Below, piece by piece: positions 16,726 to 25,051 of a stretch of 64,000 bases of DNA. The DNA comes from Anaerolineales bacterium (GTDB lineage: Bacteria; Chloroflexota; Anaerolineae; Anaerolineales; Villigracilaceae). The first letter of the stretch is position 1. Every line of letters starts with the position of its first letter. The notes beneath the pieces were generated by a model. The model was not told where the DNA came from, ran no database searches, and worked only from the letters and a program-made list of their open reading frames with translations. Location of the stretch: the NCBI GenBank assembly GCA_016789305.1, contig JAEURJ010000009.1, forward strand, positions 248,001-312,000. Direction: 5' to 3'. The position numbers were made by a program, and so were the translations under genes.

Positions 16726-17492
16726 GACCAACCCTATCAGACATTGAAACACTCGCACGTAACGCAGGCGCAATTTTGCGCGAAGGATATGATAAAGAGC
16801 ACGATATCAAATACAAAAGCGAAATTGATCTCGTTACGGAAATCGATCATGCCTCTGAAAAATATTTGTTGGGTGAGATCAACTCACGTTTCCCCGGCGG
16901 GCACATCTTCGCGGAGGAAAGTGGCGAAACACAAGGTCAGAATGAGGATGTTTGGTACATCGATCCGTTGGATGGGACCGTCAATTACGCGCACCGCGTC
17001 CCGATCTTTTGCGTCTCCATCGGTTTCGCTTCGCACGGGACCCTCGAGCTGGGTGCTGTTTACGATCCGCTTCTCAACGAGATGTTTACCGCCGAACGCG
17101 GCAAAGGAGCATTTCTCAACGGCAAACAGATTCACACATCCAAAACATCTGAATTGAAAAAGAGTCTGCTTGTGACCGGTTTCCCTTATGATACATGGAA
17201 CACACCGCGAAATAATTTCGACTATTTCATCAAACTCGCCAAAATGACCCAGGGTGTACGCAGACTCGGTTCTGCTGCTTTGGATGGCTGCTACGTCGCT
17301 GCGGGACGTTTTGACGGCTTCTGGGAGCTTTCCCTCAAACCTTGGGACGTGGCCGCTGCCGCCTTGATCGCACAAGAGGCCGGCGCACGCGTCAGCTCGA
17401 TTGACGGAAATGCGGATTTCCTCGCCCAGCCCATCTCCGTCATCATATCCACAGCGGGGATTTACGACCAAATGCTTTCAGAGCTTAAATAA
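16722..17492 (+). CDS. Inositol monophosphatase family protein
   Basis: 256 residues starting in the ATGA overlap with arginase; an upstream in-frame TTG is less likely. Mg2+-dependent sugar-phosphate phosphatase fold with EE (65-66), DPLDGT (81-86) and the C-terminal KPWDVAAAALI that supplies the last metal-binding Asp. The substrate could be myo-inositol-1-phosphate, histidinol-phosphate or another phosphate; the sequence alone does not decide. Last gene of the coupled cyclase-arginase group, closed by a strong terminator. Confidence 0.88.
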   Translation: MRPTLSDIETLARNAGAILREGYDKEHDIKYKSEIDLVTEIDHASEKYLLGEINSRFPGGHIFAEESGETQGQNEDVWYIDPLDGTVNYAHRVPIFCVSIGFASHGTLELGAVYDPLLNEMFTAERGKGAFLNGKQIHTSKTSELKKSLLVTGFPYDTWNTPRNNFDYFIKLAKMTQGVRRLGSAALDGCYVAAGRFDGFWELSLKPWDVAAAALIAQEAGARVSSIDGNADFLAQPISVIISTAGIYDQMLSELK

Positions 17493-17524
17493 AAAGAGAC
17501 GGGTATAAAACCCGTCTCTTTTTA
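17491..17524. terminator. Bidirectional terminator
   Basis: Stem AAAAAGAGACGGGT / ACCCGTCTCTTTTT with a short loop, overlapping the end of the phosphatase gene and facing the convergent deacetylase gene. Confidence 0.9.
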
Positions 17525-17525
17525 T

Positions 17526-18341
17526 TTATGGTCCAACTCCCGGCTGGATTTCTCCGCCAATGACTTCATCAATGGTTTTGACCTTCAACCCATTGACCTG
17601 CTGTTGGTGACCCAGCCAATTCGCAAAATTTGAGAAGGTATCATAATCCACTGCGTATTGGTCACAGCCATCGCATACATGGTGGAAAACAAAGATCGCC
17701 CATCCCCCACCGTTCTGCTCCACTTCCATCACATAACGAAACATCTTTTGGAATTTCGTATCCTGTACGATATAAGGCATTGCCTTCAAAGTGAAAGGAT
17801 TCCCCGGCGGAATACCCTCCGGCCCATCAGCCACGGTCCGCGCATTGTTGTAGCCGCAGTCCTTCACAACTTGCCGGGACTCTTCATCATGAAAACCAAA
17901 CGGATACGCAAAAGAAGTGACTTCAAATCCATATGCCATTAAATTCAAGCGGTCCTGGCAAATTTCTTTCCGCAAATCTGCGCCACGCACCTCTGAAAGC
18001 TTGGTATGGCTTAACGTATGTCCCCCAATCTCATTCCCATCTTCGTACAGCCCGCGAAGCTGCTCTTCAGTCATGAACCCTTCAGTACCGGTAAACCCGC
18101 TGACCACGTAAAACGTGGCGCGCAGGTCATTTTCCTTCAACACATCGCGGACAATGTAGTTATCCGCATCGCCGTCGTCAAAGGTCAAGGTCACAGTGGT
18201 ATTTGAATAATAGATGCTTTGTTTCGTTGGGGAAGGCAATGTCGTAGGTATTGGAACTGTGTTGACACTGCATCCAAGCAAAAACAACGCCATGAAACCT
18301 ATTCTCATTATTTTCTGAAAAAAATTTATTCGCATGGGCAT
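17526..18341 (-). CDS. Lipoprotein polysaccharide deacetylase (NodB/CE4 domain)
   Basis: 271 residues from ATG 18341 (a TTG at 18353 and an ATG at 18335 are alternatives; none has a clear ribosome binding site). A signal sequence ends in LFLLGC, a lipobox, so the protein is anchored outside. The CE4 domain has TFDDGD and the metal-binding HTLSH, with FAYPFG further on and HHVCDGCD late in the domain where the catalytic His is expected. It probably removes acetyl groups from peptidoglycan or another surface glycan. The gene points toward the phosphatase and shares its terminator. Confidence 0.85.
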   Translation of the reverse strand: MPMRINFFQKIMRIGFMALFLLGCSVNTVPIPTTLPSPTKQSIYYSNTTVTLTFDDGDADNYIVRDVLKENDLRATFYVVSGFTGTEGFMTEEQLRGLYEDGNEIGGHTLSHTKLSEVRGADLRKEICQDRLNLMAYGFEVTSFAYPFGFHDEESRQVVKDCGYNNARTVADGPEGIPPGNPFTLKAMPYIVQDTKFQKMFRYVMEVEQNGGGWAIFVFHHVCDGCDQYAVDYDTFSNFANWLGHQQQVNGLKVKTIDEVIGGEIQPGVGP

Positions 18342-18479
18342 AAATCGATTCAATTGAATTCAATATATTGGAAGCAGCGAAACTGTTTTACCATGAAGCA
18401 GCGCAAAGAATAACCTCTGGCTCATCTTTGATGTCCATCAAAAAATGAATTGAAAGACTCCTACAACATATAATTATAT

Positions 18480-19697
18480 TCAAGACACTATTCCCAAGCC
18501 TATGATAAACACAGCCAACATCCAGGTTGAAAGAAAAAAACAGGGGATGAGAATAAGCCTGTTCTTTTTTCGCTGAATATTACGTGAAATAATCATAAAG
18601 AATGGGAACATTAAGAGCATGTAGCGTCCCATTCCCTGCAATGGACTGCCAGCAGGGCCGACTCTAAGAAGCAGCAGAAACAGAGCAGAGACTTGATAAA
18701 GCCAGTACTCAGGAGGCAGGGATTTGATAATCAGTGGAGTAAACAAAATTACAATCACAAGAAGTGAAAAGTCCAGCCAATTAATAAAATAAAGAATGTT
18801 TAATGATTTTGGTAATATCAGCAAACTAGCAAGGATATTCTCACCAGGAAAGCCAAAACGCGACTCCCAATATTGCTCGTATACTTTCTCTATCGGAGTT
18901 GGATCAAGCCATTGGCTGCGCATCCACAAGAATATCAAAAGAGATAATATTGGAATAATTACATAAACAAATGTTACCCGGGAAACCTCTTTGCTTTTAA
19001 CCGATTCCCATATTAGCAAACCCAAGGGAAGGACCAACACTATTCCTTGGTAACGGGTTAAGGCTGCAAGAATTACAAGAATACAAGCCAAACCAAATTT
19101 TCCATTTTTGGCCGCCACAAATACTCCAAGGCTAAATGCTAAAAACAATGATTCCGTATATGCACTAAAAAAGAATATGGAGGTTGGAAATGACAAGAGT
19201 AACAGAACTGCCATTTGCCCGGATTTTTCCTCAATAACATCATTCGTTATTAAGTAAAGCAGTATTACCGCACAGCAACCCGCCAGAGTTGAGATTGCCA
19301 TGGCAGTAAGAAGATAATTTCCTGACAATCCACTCAATATTCGTATTAAATATGGATAGATCGGCGGGAATACTGAACGCCCATCGGAAATTTGATAGCC
19401 TTGAAGAGCTATTTTTAGATACCAGATTGTGTCCCAATGCTGCCAATTCATTAAGAAATACTTCGAAAAGGGATCAGAATAATTAACGAATTTCGGATAC
19501 GTGGGGTTATACAAAAATGTTAAAAAAGCTGCAAGAATGGAATAGTAAAACCGAAAAATCCAATATGCAATAAATGGAAATTTGATCTTTTCCCAGGCAG
19601 GCTGAATAAGACCCGCCGTATCATGGATACGGAATCTGATTTGATGAATATAGGGTTTTAGGTCTATTATTTTGTTTGTTTCTTGATTCATAATCAC
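18480..19697 (-). CDS. PIG-V/Gpi18-like mannosyltransferase (GT-C membrane enzyme)
   Basis: 405 residues, about ten hydrophobic helices. The first external loop holds NWQHWDTIWYLKIA and FPPIYPYLIR, and the next helix has PTSIFFFSAYTESLF, the conserved blocks of PIG-V-like mannosyltransferases (COG5542). It likely uses dolichyl/polyprenyl-phosphate-mannose to extend a surface glycolipid or glycoprotein. GTG 19697 has GAGGG six bases upstream; ATG 19691 is the alternative. No co-transcribed neighbour. It is more AT-rich than nearby genes, common for polytopic membrane proteins. Confidence 0.75.
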   Translation of the reverse strand: MIMNQETNKIIDLKPYIHQIRFRIHDTAGLIQPAWEKIKFPFIAYWIFRFYYSILAAFLTFLYNPTYPKFVNYSDPFSKYFLMNWQHWDTIWYLKIALQGYQISDGRSVFPPIYPYLIRILSGLSGNYLLTAMAISTLAGCCAVILLYLITNDVIEEKSGQMAVLLLLSFPTSIFFFSAYTESLFLAFSLGVFVAAKNGKFGLACILVILAALTRYQGIVLVLPLGLLIWESVKSKEVSRVTFVYVIIPILSLLIFLWMRSQWLDPTPIEKVYEQYWESRFGFPGENILASLLILPKSLNILYFINWLDFSLLVIVILFTPLIIKSLPPEYWLYQVSALFLLLLRVGPAGSPLQGMGRYMLLMFPFFMIISRNIQRKKNRLILIPCFFLSTWMLAVFIIGLGIVS

Positions 19698-19827
19698 TTT
19701 ATTCCCTCATCAAATGATGACAGATTCTATTTTTATTTCAATGATTAAAACAATCAAAATTATTATCCCACTGGCAAAACCCATACTTTTGTCTGGCACG
19801 ATTTACACAATTAAAAAGGGGAAAAAG

Positions 19828-19900
19828 TGGGCCCGGCTGGATTCGAACCAGCGACCAAGCGATTATGAGTCGCCTGCGCTAACCACTGCGCCACGGGCCC
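19828..19900 (-). tRNA. tRNA with CAU anticodon (elongator Met or lysidine Ile2)
   Basis: 73 bases, acceptor stem GGGCCCG/CGGGCCC, D arm, anticodon loop CTCATAA, T loop TTCGAAT, discriminator A, CCA not encoded. The sequence alone does not decide between elongator Met and Ile2. Confidence 0.93.
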
Positions 19901-19970
19901 TAAAACAAAGTAGCGGCCAGCATTCAGCATTTATTACTGGGCCAAATGCGAATGGCTAACCGCTAAAGAG

Positions 19971-20042
19971 AGCGGGAGATGGGATTCGAACCCACGAATA
20001 TCAGCTTGGAAGGCTGACGCCTTACCACTTGGCGACTCCCGC
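19971..20042 (-). tRNA. tRNA-Gly (TCC)
   Basis: 72 bases, acceptor GCGGGAG/CTCCCGC, anticodon loop CTTCCAA giving TCC, T arm GTGGG/CCCAT with TTCGAAT. CCA not encoded. Transcribed with the CAU tRNA downstream. Confidence 0.93.
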
Positions 20043-20062
20043 GTATAAAACGAACGGCCTAG

Positions 20063-20091
20063 ATTTTACTTGCAGGTGCCAAGTCAGTCAA
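20063..20091 (-). promoter_or_regulatory. Promoter of the tRNA-Gly / tRNA-CAU unit
   Basis: Minus strand TTGACT (20091-20086), 17-base spacer, TAAAAT (20068-20063). It is back-to-back with the tRNA-Arg promoter; the two -35 boxes are five bases apart. Confidence 0.75.
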
Positions 20092-20096
20092 GCACC

Positions 20097-20125
20097 TTGA
20101 CCGTCCCCTGACATTACAGTAAAAT
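20097..20125 (+). promoter_or_regulatory. Promoter of tRNA-Arg
   Basis: TTGACC (20097-20102), 17-base spacer, TAAAAT (20120-20125), 18 bases before the tRNA. Confidence 0.75.
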
Positions 20126-20143
20126 ACCACCCGCTCAAGGTAT

Positions 20144-20220
20144 GCCTTCGTAGCTCAGTGGATTAGAGCGCTTGCTTGCGGAGCAATAGGTCGCAGGTTC
20201 GAGTCCTGCCGAGGGCACCA
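20144..20220 (+). tRNA. tRNA-Arg (GCG), CCA encoded
   Basis: 77 bases: acceptor GCCTTCG/CGAGGGC, D stem GCTC/GAGC, anticodon loop TTGCGGA read as GCG, T arm GCAGG/CCTGC with TTCGAGT, discriminator A and genomic CCA. The outer anticodon-stem pair (C/T) is mismatched. Most bacteria use an ACG tRNA for this box. Confidence 0.88.
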
Positions 20221-20224
20221 GCAA

Positions 20225-20255
20225 ACAGGAATGGCCAACACCATTCCTGTTTTAT
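20225..20255 (+). terminator. Terminator after tRNA-Arg
   Basis: 10-bp stem ACAGGAATGG / CCATTCCTGT with a six-base loop and a following TTTATTATTT. Confidence 0.8.
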
Positions 20256-20280
20256 TATTTATAATCAACCCATCAACCTT

Positions 20281-21081
20281 ATGAAAAAACATATCCTCCT
20301 CACCAATGATGACGGCATCCGCTCCCCCGGTTTATGGGCCGCGGCCAGCGAACTTTCCAAACTTGGTTATGTCACCGTGGCCGCGCCGCGCGAACAATCT
20401 TCCGGCATGGGGCGTAGTTTGCCCAGTACGTCAGATGGGATTATTCGCAAAGAGCAGATGCAGGTCAACGGTCAGGAATGGAGCGTGTATGCGGTGGGCG
20501 GTTCTCCGGCGCAAGCCGTCCTTCACGGTGTTTTCGAAATTTTGGAACACAAGCCGGACCTCGTCGTTTCAGGAATCAATTACGGCGAAAACGTCGGCTA
20601 CGGAATTACCATTTCAGGAACCGTTGGCGCGACAATGGAAGCGGCTTCGTTGGGGATTCCCGCATTGGCTGTTTCGATGCAGACCGAGACTCAATATCAC
20701 CTCACCCACTCGGAAGATATTGATTTTTCAACTGCGGGATATTTCACCGGCTATTTCGCCAAACGCCTGCTGGATAAAAAATTCCCCGGGGAAGTTAACT
20801 TGATGAAAGTGGAAGTGCCGAGTCATGCCACGCCGGAAACTGGGTGGCAAATCACCCGGCTTTCTCCCCAACGATATTATGAACCGGTCCCCGCAAAAAG
20901 AGATTCCTGGGATCAACCCGGCTCGATCACTTACAAAGAAAGCGGCTCTCTTGAAAACGAGGAACAGGATACCGATGTGTTCGTCCTGCGAAAAAAGAAA
21001 ATGGTGGCCGTCACACCGATCCATTTGGACATGACCGCACGCACAAACTTCAAGGACTTCGACGAGTTCCTGAGAAAATAA
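20281..21081 (+). CDS. surE: 5'/3'-nucleotidase SurE
   Basis: 266 residues from ATG 20281; an upstream in-frame extension reads through tRNA-Arg and is rejected. SurE is a metal-dependent phosphatase acting on nucleoside monophosphates and short polyphosphates. The metal site TNDDGI (Asp10, Asp11), the Ser-rich REQSSG loop and SGINYGENVGYG with the conserved Asn are all present. TATAAT at 20260-20265 lies 15 bases before the ATG, giving a very short leader without a Shine-Dalgarno. A terminator overlaps the stop. Confidence 0.95.
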   Translation: MKKHILLTNDDGIRSPGLWAAASELSKLGYVTVAAPREQSSGMGRSLPSTSDGIIRKEQMQVNGQEWSVYAVGGSPAQAVLHGVFEILEHKPDLVVSGINYGENVGYGITISGTVGATMEAASLGIPALAVSMQTETQYHLTHSEDIDFSTAGYFTGYFAKRLLDKKFPGEVNLMKVEVPSHATPETGWQITRLSPQRYYEPVPAKRDSWDQPGSITYKESGSLENEEQDTDVFVLRKKKMVAVTPIHLDMTARTNFKDFDEFLRK

Positions 21082-21111
21082 AAAATCTCCCGACATGTCG
21101 GGAGATTTTTT
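21080..21111 (+). terminator. Terminator of surE
   Basis: Perfect palindrome AAAAAATCTCCCGACA and complement, ending in a T run. Confidence 0.9.
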
Positions 21112-21137
21112 TGTTAAGGCAAATGGTCAAGACGGTC

Positions 21138-23327
21138 TTATTTCATGCTGTCAATAATCGCCTGTGCGTTATCAATAAGTTCCTGTCCCAAGTCAGGCTT
21201 TACTTCTGTCGAGTCGATCAATAATTTAACTTGATCCTCAAAACTATAAAGAAGTTTGATGCTGACCTCTGCATCCCCGGTCTCCAAGGCCTTATTCGAT
21301 TCGGCCAATATGGAAATCAAAGCTTCGCCGCTGGCAGTTGAAAGTCCGCCGTTATCTACCAGGCTTTGAACAATCTTACTTAATTTGTTGACCATCTCGG
21401 TGGGAGGTGAAAGAGGGTTTACAGGCGCTTCATAAGAACCGATATCACAATGCGCACCCTGCGGACGGATCACCCCGTTTTGCGATTGATTCAGCGCAAT
21501 AAAGCACTTGGCGTCATCTCCATTATCCAGGGCCGGTGAAGTGCTCCCAAGAGGCAGATATGCCGGAGAACCAGTCAAAAGTTCAAAGTTCGGATCATAC
21601 CCGACGATATTGTTGTTCACGCCATCAATAAAATCACACGCAGCGGGTCCAGTGGACTGGATCAGGTTGTTATTTCCAGCAATCAAACCGCCCGGGGCAT
21701 TCGTACAATCAACACCGAGCCCGCCGCTCCTGGCAACAATCGTATTATAAAGTTCCAAATCCCCAGAAGAAGCATTATATAAACCATCATACACATTAGC
21801 AGAATTATTTGAAATGGTGCTACCCAGGACGTCTGCTGCACCATTGTTATACAATCCGCCGCCACTCTGAAAAGCGACATTTTCATATAAAGTACTAAGA
21901 GACAAAAACAAATCGCTATCATCATTGTAAATGCCGCCGCCAAACTTAGCAGTATTTCCAAGAAAAGAGCTTTTGTAGATGGAAGCAAGTGAACCCGCGA
22001 TGTTATAAAGCCCGGAACCGCCATTCCCTTGAAAAGTCGAGGTATATATATTACTAAATCCAATGTCATTATAGATTCCGGCGCCGAAATTATCAGAGAT
22101 CGTACTATCGACGACCCATATTCTTGCACCACTCGTAGGATTATCATTGCTATGATTGTAGATGGCGTGACTCTTATTCGCCGTGAAAATTACATCCGTG
22201 ATCCAGGCGTCTGCAAACGCAGCATCACCGGCAACATTATAAAAACCAATTCCATCATTTTCCGAAATTTCACTGAACTCAATGTTCAGCTGGCCATCGT
22301 TATTGTAGATGCCTGCTCCCTGGCCGGCAGTATTTCTAGTCAGGTTGCTCTCTTTTATATTCACAACAGCCTTTTCGTTATAAATCCCACCACCAGTTTT
22401 GGCATAGTTACCTGAAATATCACTGATGGTTACCATCAAATTTCCCAGATTGTATATTCCTCCCCCTGTGTAGCCTGCCTTATTCTTCAAGATGCTTGCA
22501 TTCGTAACATTCAGCTGGGCTGACGCAGTATTGTAAACCCCGGCCCCATATTTACTTATATTCCCACTCAAAGTGGCGCCGTCAATGGATAACATTGATC
22601 CTAATGTACTGCTGGAGACATAAACATTCTTGATCGCTCCGCCATTACCCGCAGTATTATCCGTAAAAAAACCATTTTCTATTGAAACTTTTCCACCTTC
22701 ATTATAAATGGCGCCGCCATTGGATGATTTATTTTTCTGAAAATTGCTGTTTTTTATCGTGAGACGGGCAATTCCATTAAAAATAGCACCACCTGAATTC
22801 GCCGAATTATTTATAAAGAAACAGTTTTTAATTTCAAGAGTTCCAGCGTTCCAGACGGCGCCACCAATATCGATTGGACCCTGTGCCTTTCCGTCTCTCA
22901 CTTTCAAATTATCCAATGTAAGTTGACCAATCTGAGTAACCTGAAATACCTGATACAAGTTACCGCCACTGATGGTGATGTCATGTCCACCGTCAATGAC
23001 CAATCCAGCAGGATCCTTGATAGACGGCAGGACCGAAGTTAATGTAATGGTAGCTGTACCGAGCGAGTCACTAAAATAGATTCCATCATCGCTAAAGCCC
23101 GTATCGCAATCTGTATAAAATTGCCAGTTAACATTGGCATTGGTAATTGCTTCCCGCAGGGAACACAGGCCATCCTCTGCTGTGTTATCAGCAACCGTAT
23201 CCACCCTTATGGCAATCCCCAAGGCACGTGCGTTTGAGGGTGCAAAACCAACCATGAGTACACCGAAAATCAATATTATTCTGAGTAAAACGGATAATTT
23301 ACGGCCAGATACTGGTTCAATAAACAT
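21138..23327 (-). CDS. Secreted beta-helix surface protein with CSLREA, choice-of-anchor Q and FIMAH domains
   Basis: 729 residues. A signal helix (about 9-30) precedes a CSLREA domain (CSLREAITNAN at 55-65). Then come about fifteen right-handed parallel beta-helix turns of 20-25 residues with the recurring GGGIYN / GGAIYN / GAGIYN element (about 140-540). Next is a choice-of-anchor Q segment (GVIRPQGAHCDIGSYE) and a helical FIMAH domain (about 640-729). Such proteins are common on Chloroflexota cells and are probably adhesins or glycan-binding proteins; enzyme activity is not evident. A promoter is not obvious. It faces surE with a terminator between. Confidence 0.88.
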   Translation of the reverse strand: MFIEPVSGRKLSVLLRIILIFGVLMVGFAPSNARALGIAIRVDTVADNTAEDGLCSLREAITNANVNWQFYTDCDTGFSDDGIYFSDSLGTATITLTSVLPSIKDPAGLVIDGGHDITISGGNLYQVFQVTQIGQLTLDNLKVRDGKAQGPIDIGGAVWNAGTLEIKNCFFINNSANSGGAIFNGIARLTIKNSNFQKNKSSNGGAIYNEGGKVSIENGFFTDNTAGNGGAIKNVYVSSSTLGSMLSIDGATLSGNISKYGAGVYNTASAQLNVTNASILKNKAGYTGGGIYNLGNLMVTISDISGNYAKTGGGIYNEKAVVNIKESNLTRNTAGQGAGIYNNDGQLNIEFSEISENDGIGFYNVAGDAAFADAWITDVIFTANKSHAIYNHSNDNPTSGARIWVVDSTISDNFGAGIYNDIGFSNIYTSTFQGNGGSGLYNIAGSLASIYKSSFLGNTAKFGGGIYNDDSDLFLSLSTLYENVAFQSGGGLYNNGAADVLGSTISNNSANVYDGLYNASSGDLELYNTIVARSGGLGVDCTNAPGGLIAGNNNLIQSTGPAACDFIDGVNNNIVGYDPNFELLTGSPAYLPLGSTSPALDNGDDAKCFIALNQSQNGVIRPQGAHCDIGSYEAPVNPLSPPTEMVNKLSKIVQSLVDNGGLSTASGEALISILAESNKALETGDAEVSIKLLYSFEDQVKLLIDSTEVKPDLGQELIDNAQAIIDSMK

Positions 23328-23448
23328 GATTCATCTCCTCTTTTTACCTAATTCGAAACTGAACAAATAAGGCCAAGTTTATAGGCTTAGGGTAATGCAT
23401 TCAATGGTCCATTGGTCATGAAGAGTTTGCTGTCCGAAGCTCATTATG

Positions 23449-23486
23449 AAAATAAAGGACCCTGATCTCTCAGGGTCCTTTATTTT
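23449..23486 (-). terminator. Terminator of the cbi operon
   Basis: 17-bp stem AAAATAAAGGACCCTGA and complement with a four-base loop, 13 bases past the cbiO stop. Confidence 0.88.
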
Positions 23487-23498
23487 AGCGTTCCAATT

Positions 23499-24254
23499 TT
23501 ATGGCTTTTCCAAACCGTGTTCCGTCAATAACTTTTCATCATCTAAAATCTCCGGGGTTGGGCCATCCGCCACGATCTTGCCCTCGTCCATCACAATCGT
23601 GCGCGGAAACAATTCCTTGACCATCGTCATATCATGTGTGGAGACCAGCATGGTGATGGGCAATTCGCGCAGTAAATTGATCAACGTCCTACGTGCACGC
23701 GGGTCCAGCCCGGCGGAGGGCTCATCCAGCACCAACAAGCTGGGATTCATTGAAAGCACAGTGGCAATTGCAATGCGCTTCTTTTCGCCAACACTTAAGT
23801 GATGTGATAAACGATCACGATACCCGCTCATTCGCACCGCTTCCAACGCTGCTTCCACGCGAGCGCGCACATCCTCTTCCGGCAATCCCATGTGCAACGG
23901 GCCAAACGCAACATCTTCAAACACAGTGGGTGAAAAAAGTTGGTCGTCCGGGTTTTGGAACACGAGTCCCACCATTGCGCGGATGGCAGGCAAATTGTCA
24001 CGTGTGAGGCGTTTGCCACCAATCTCAACCTCGCCATGCCCGCCCAAAATTCCGTTCAGGTGCAGCATCAATGTGGATTTACCAGCACCGTTCGGCCCAA
24101 CCAACGCGGCCTTCTCGCCATTATTCATTTTGAAGGAAATGCCGTGCAAGGCCGAGTGTCCATCGGGGTAGGAGAAATGCAAATCGCGGACACATAAAAC
24201 ATCCGTTGTATGGATCATCGCAGGGGAAGGTGATATTGAATGAGAAACAGGCAT
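23499..24254 (-). CDS. cbiO: Cobalt/nickel ECF-type ABC transporter ATPase
   Basis: 251 residues. Energises import of Co2+ or Ni2+ with CbiQ and CbiM. Walker A GPNGAGKS (53-60), Q-loop FQNPDDQLF, signature LSVGEKKR (153-160), Walker B LLVLDEPS (173-180) and the H-loop STHD are intact. The QNPDDQLF form is typical of ECF/Cbi ATPases. The ATG overlaps the cbiQ stop by one base (TAATG), so translation is coupled. Only one ATPase gene is present, consistent with a homodimer. Confidence 0.92.
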   Translation of the reverse strand: MPVSHSISPSPAMIHTTDVLCVRDLHFSYPDGHSALHGISFKMNNGEKAALVGPNGAGKSTLMLHLNGILGGHGEVEIGGKRLTRDNLPAIRAMVGLVFQNPDDQLFSPTVFEDVAFGPLHMGLPEEDVRARVEAALEAVRMSGYRDRLSHHLSVGEKKRIAIATVLSMNPSLLVLDEPSAGLDPRARRTLINLLRELPITMLVSTHDMTMVKELFPRTIVMDEGKIVADGPTPEILDDEKLLTEHGLEKP

Positions 24255-25045
24255 TAGAGTCTTCCAATCACTTGAAGGGTAAAAATAAGCAGGATTACAA
24301 AAGCCGTGACGTAATAATCACGTGATTTCATTTCATGCGCGTTCAACGTGTAAAGGTGACCTGTATATCCGCGCGCAACCATCGCCTGGTAGATGCGGTC
24401 GCTTCGCTCGTAACTCCGCAGGAAAAGTTGACCTGCCATATTCCCAGCGACCTTTGCCCGCCAGAGCACGCCTCCGCCTACCTTTTTGCCTGGTGCAGCC
24501 GCCGAGCGAGATTCCCTTGCCCGAATCAAACGAAAGACTTCGTCCGTCAACACAAAGAGATAACGATAGAGAAATGCAATGATGGTAGTGAGGATGGCAG
24601 GCACACGTAAATGTTCGAGTGCATGGATCAGGTCAGGAAATCGGGTTGTAGCAACCAGCAAGATCGCCATCTGCACTGAAAGCCAGGAACGGATCAGAAT
24701 GCTTACAAAACGTAACAATCCCGCATCGGTAATCACGGGATTCCACATAAATAGATGAAACGAAAAAATGGGTTTGCCGGGAATGGAAAACAAAACCGTA
24801 ATTGCAATAAGTGCAAAGGGCAATGCGACCAATGATCGTTTAAGGGTGTACCCCGGTCCAAGCCCGGAAAGAGAATTGGTAAACAGAAGAAATACCCATC
24901 CCAGCCCAAAGGCCAGCCAGGCCCCATCCGGAAGTAATGCATTGGAAATGATAAAAATAACGGTAATCACCACCTTGACCCGCGGGTCAAGGTGGTGAAT
25001 AAAACTTTGCTTTTCGTGATACCGATCAAATGCGTCAAAGTGCAT
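24254..25045 (-). CDS. cbiQ: Cobalt/nickel ECF transporter transmembrane protein (EcfT type)
   Basis: 263 residues with five to six helices. The N-terminal YHEKQSFIHHLDPRVK is the family signature. The two cytoplasmic coupling-helix motifs that touch the ATPases are seen as RLIRARESR (a variant of Ala-Arg-Gly) and VARGYTG. It couples ATP hydrolysis by CbiO to metal movement through CbiM. It starts six bases after the cbiM stop. Confidence 0.92.
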   Translation of the reverse strand: MHFDAFDRYHEKQSFIHHLDPRVKVVITVIFIISNALLPDGAWLAFGLGWVFLLFTNSLSGLGPGYTLKRSLVALPFALIAITVLFSIPGKPIFSFHLFMWNPVITDAGLLRFVSILIRSWLSVQMAILLVATTRFPDLIHALEHLRVPAILTTIIAFLYRYLFVLTDEVFRLIRARESRSAAAPGKKVGGGVLWRAKVAGNMAGQLFLRSYERSDRIYQAMVARGYTGHLYTLNAHEMKSRDYYVTAFVILLIFTLQVIGRL

Positions 25046-25051
25046 TAAGAG

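Noticed and set aside
16279..16773. 164-residue minus-strand reading frame
   Set aside because: Shadow of arginase and the phosphatase; composition mirrors the real frame and no motif is present.
20176..20280. Extended N-terminus of SurE
   Set aside because: The extension reads through tRNA-Arg and its terminator; SurE proteins start with the strand before TNDDG.
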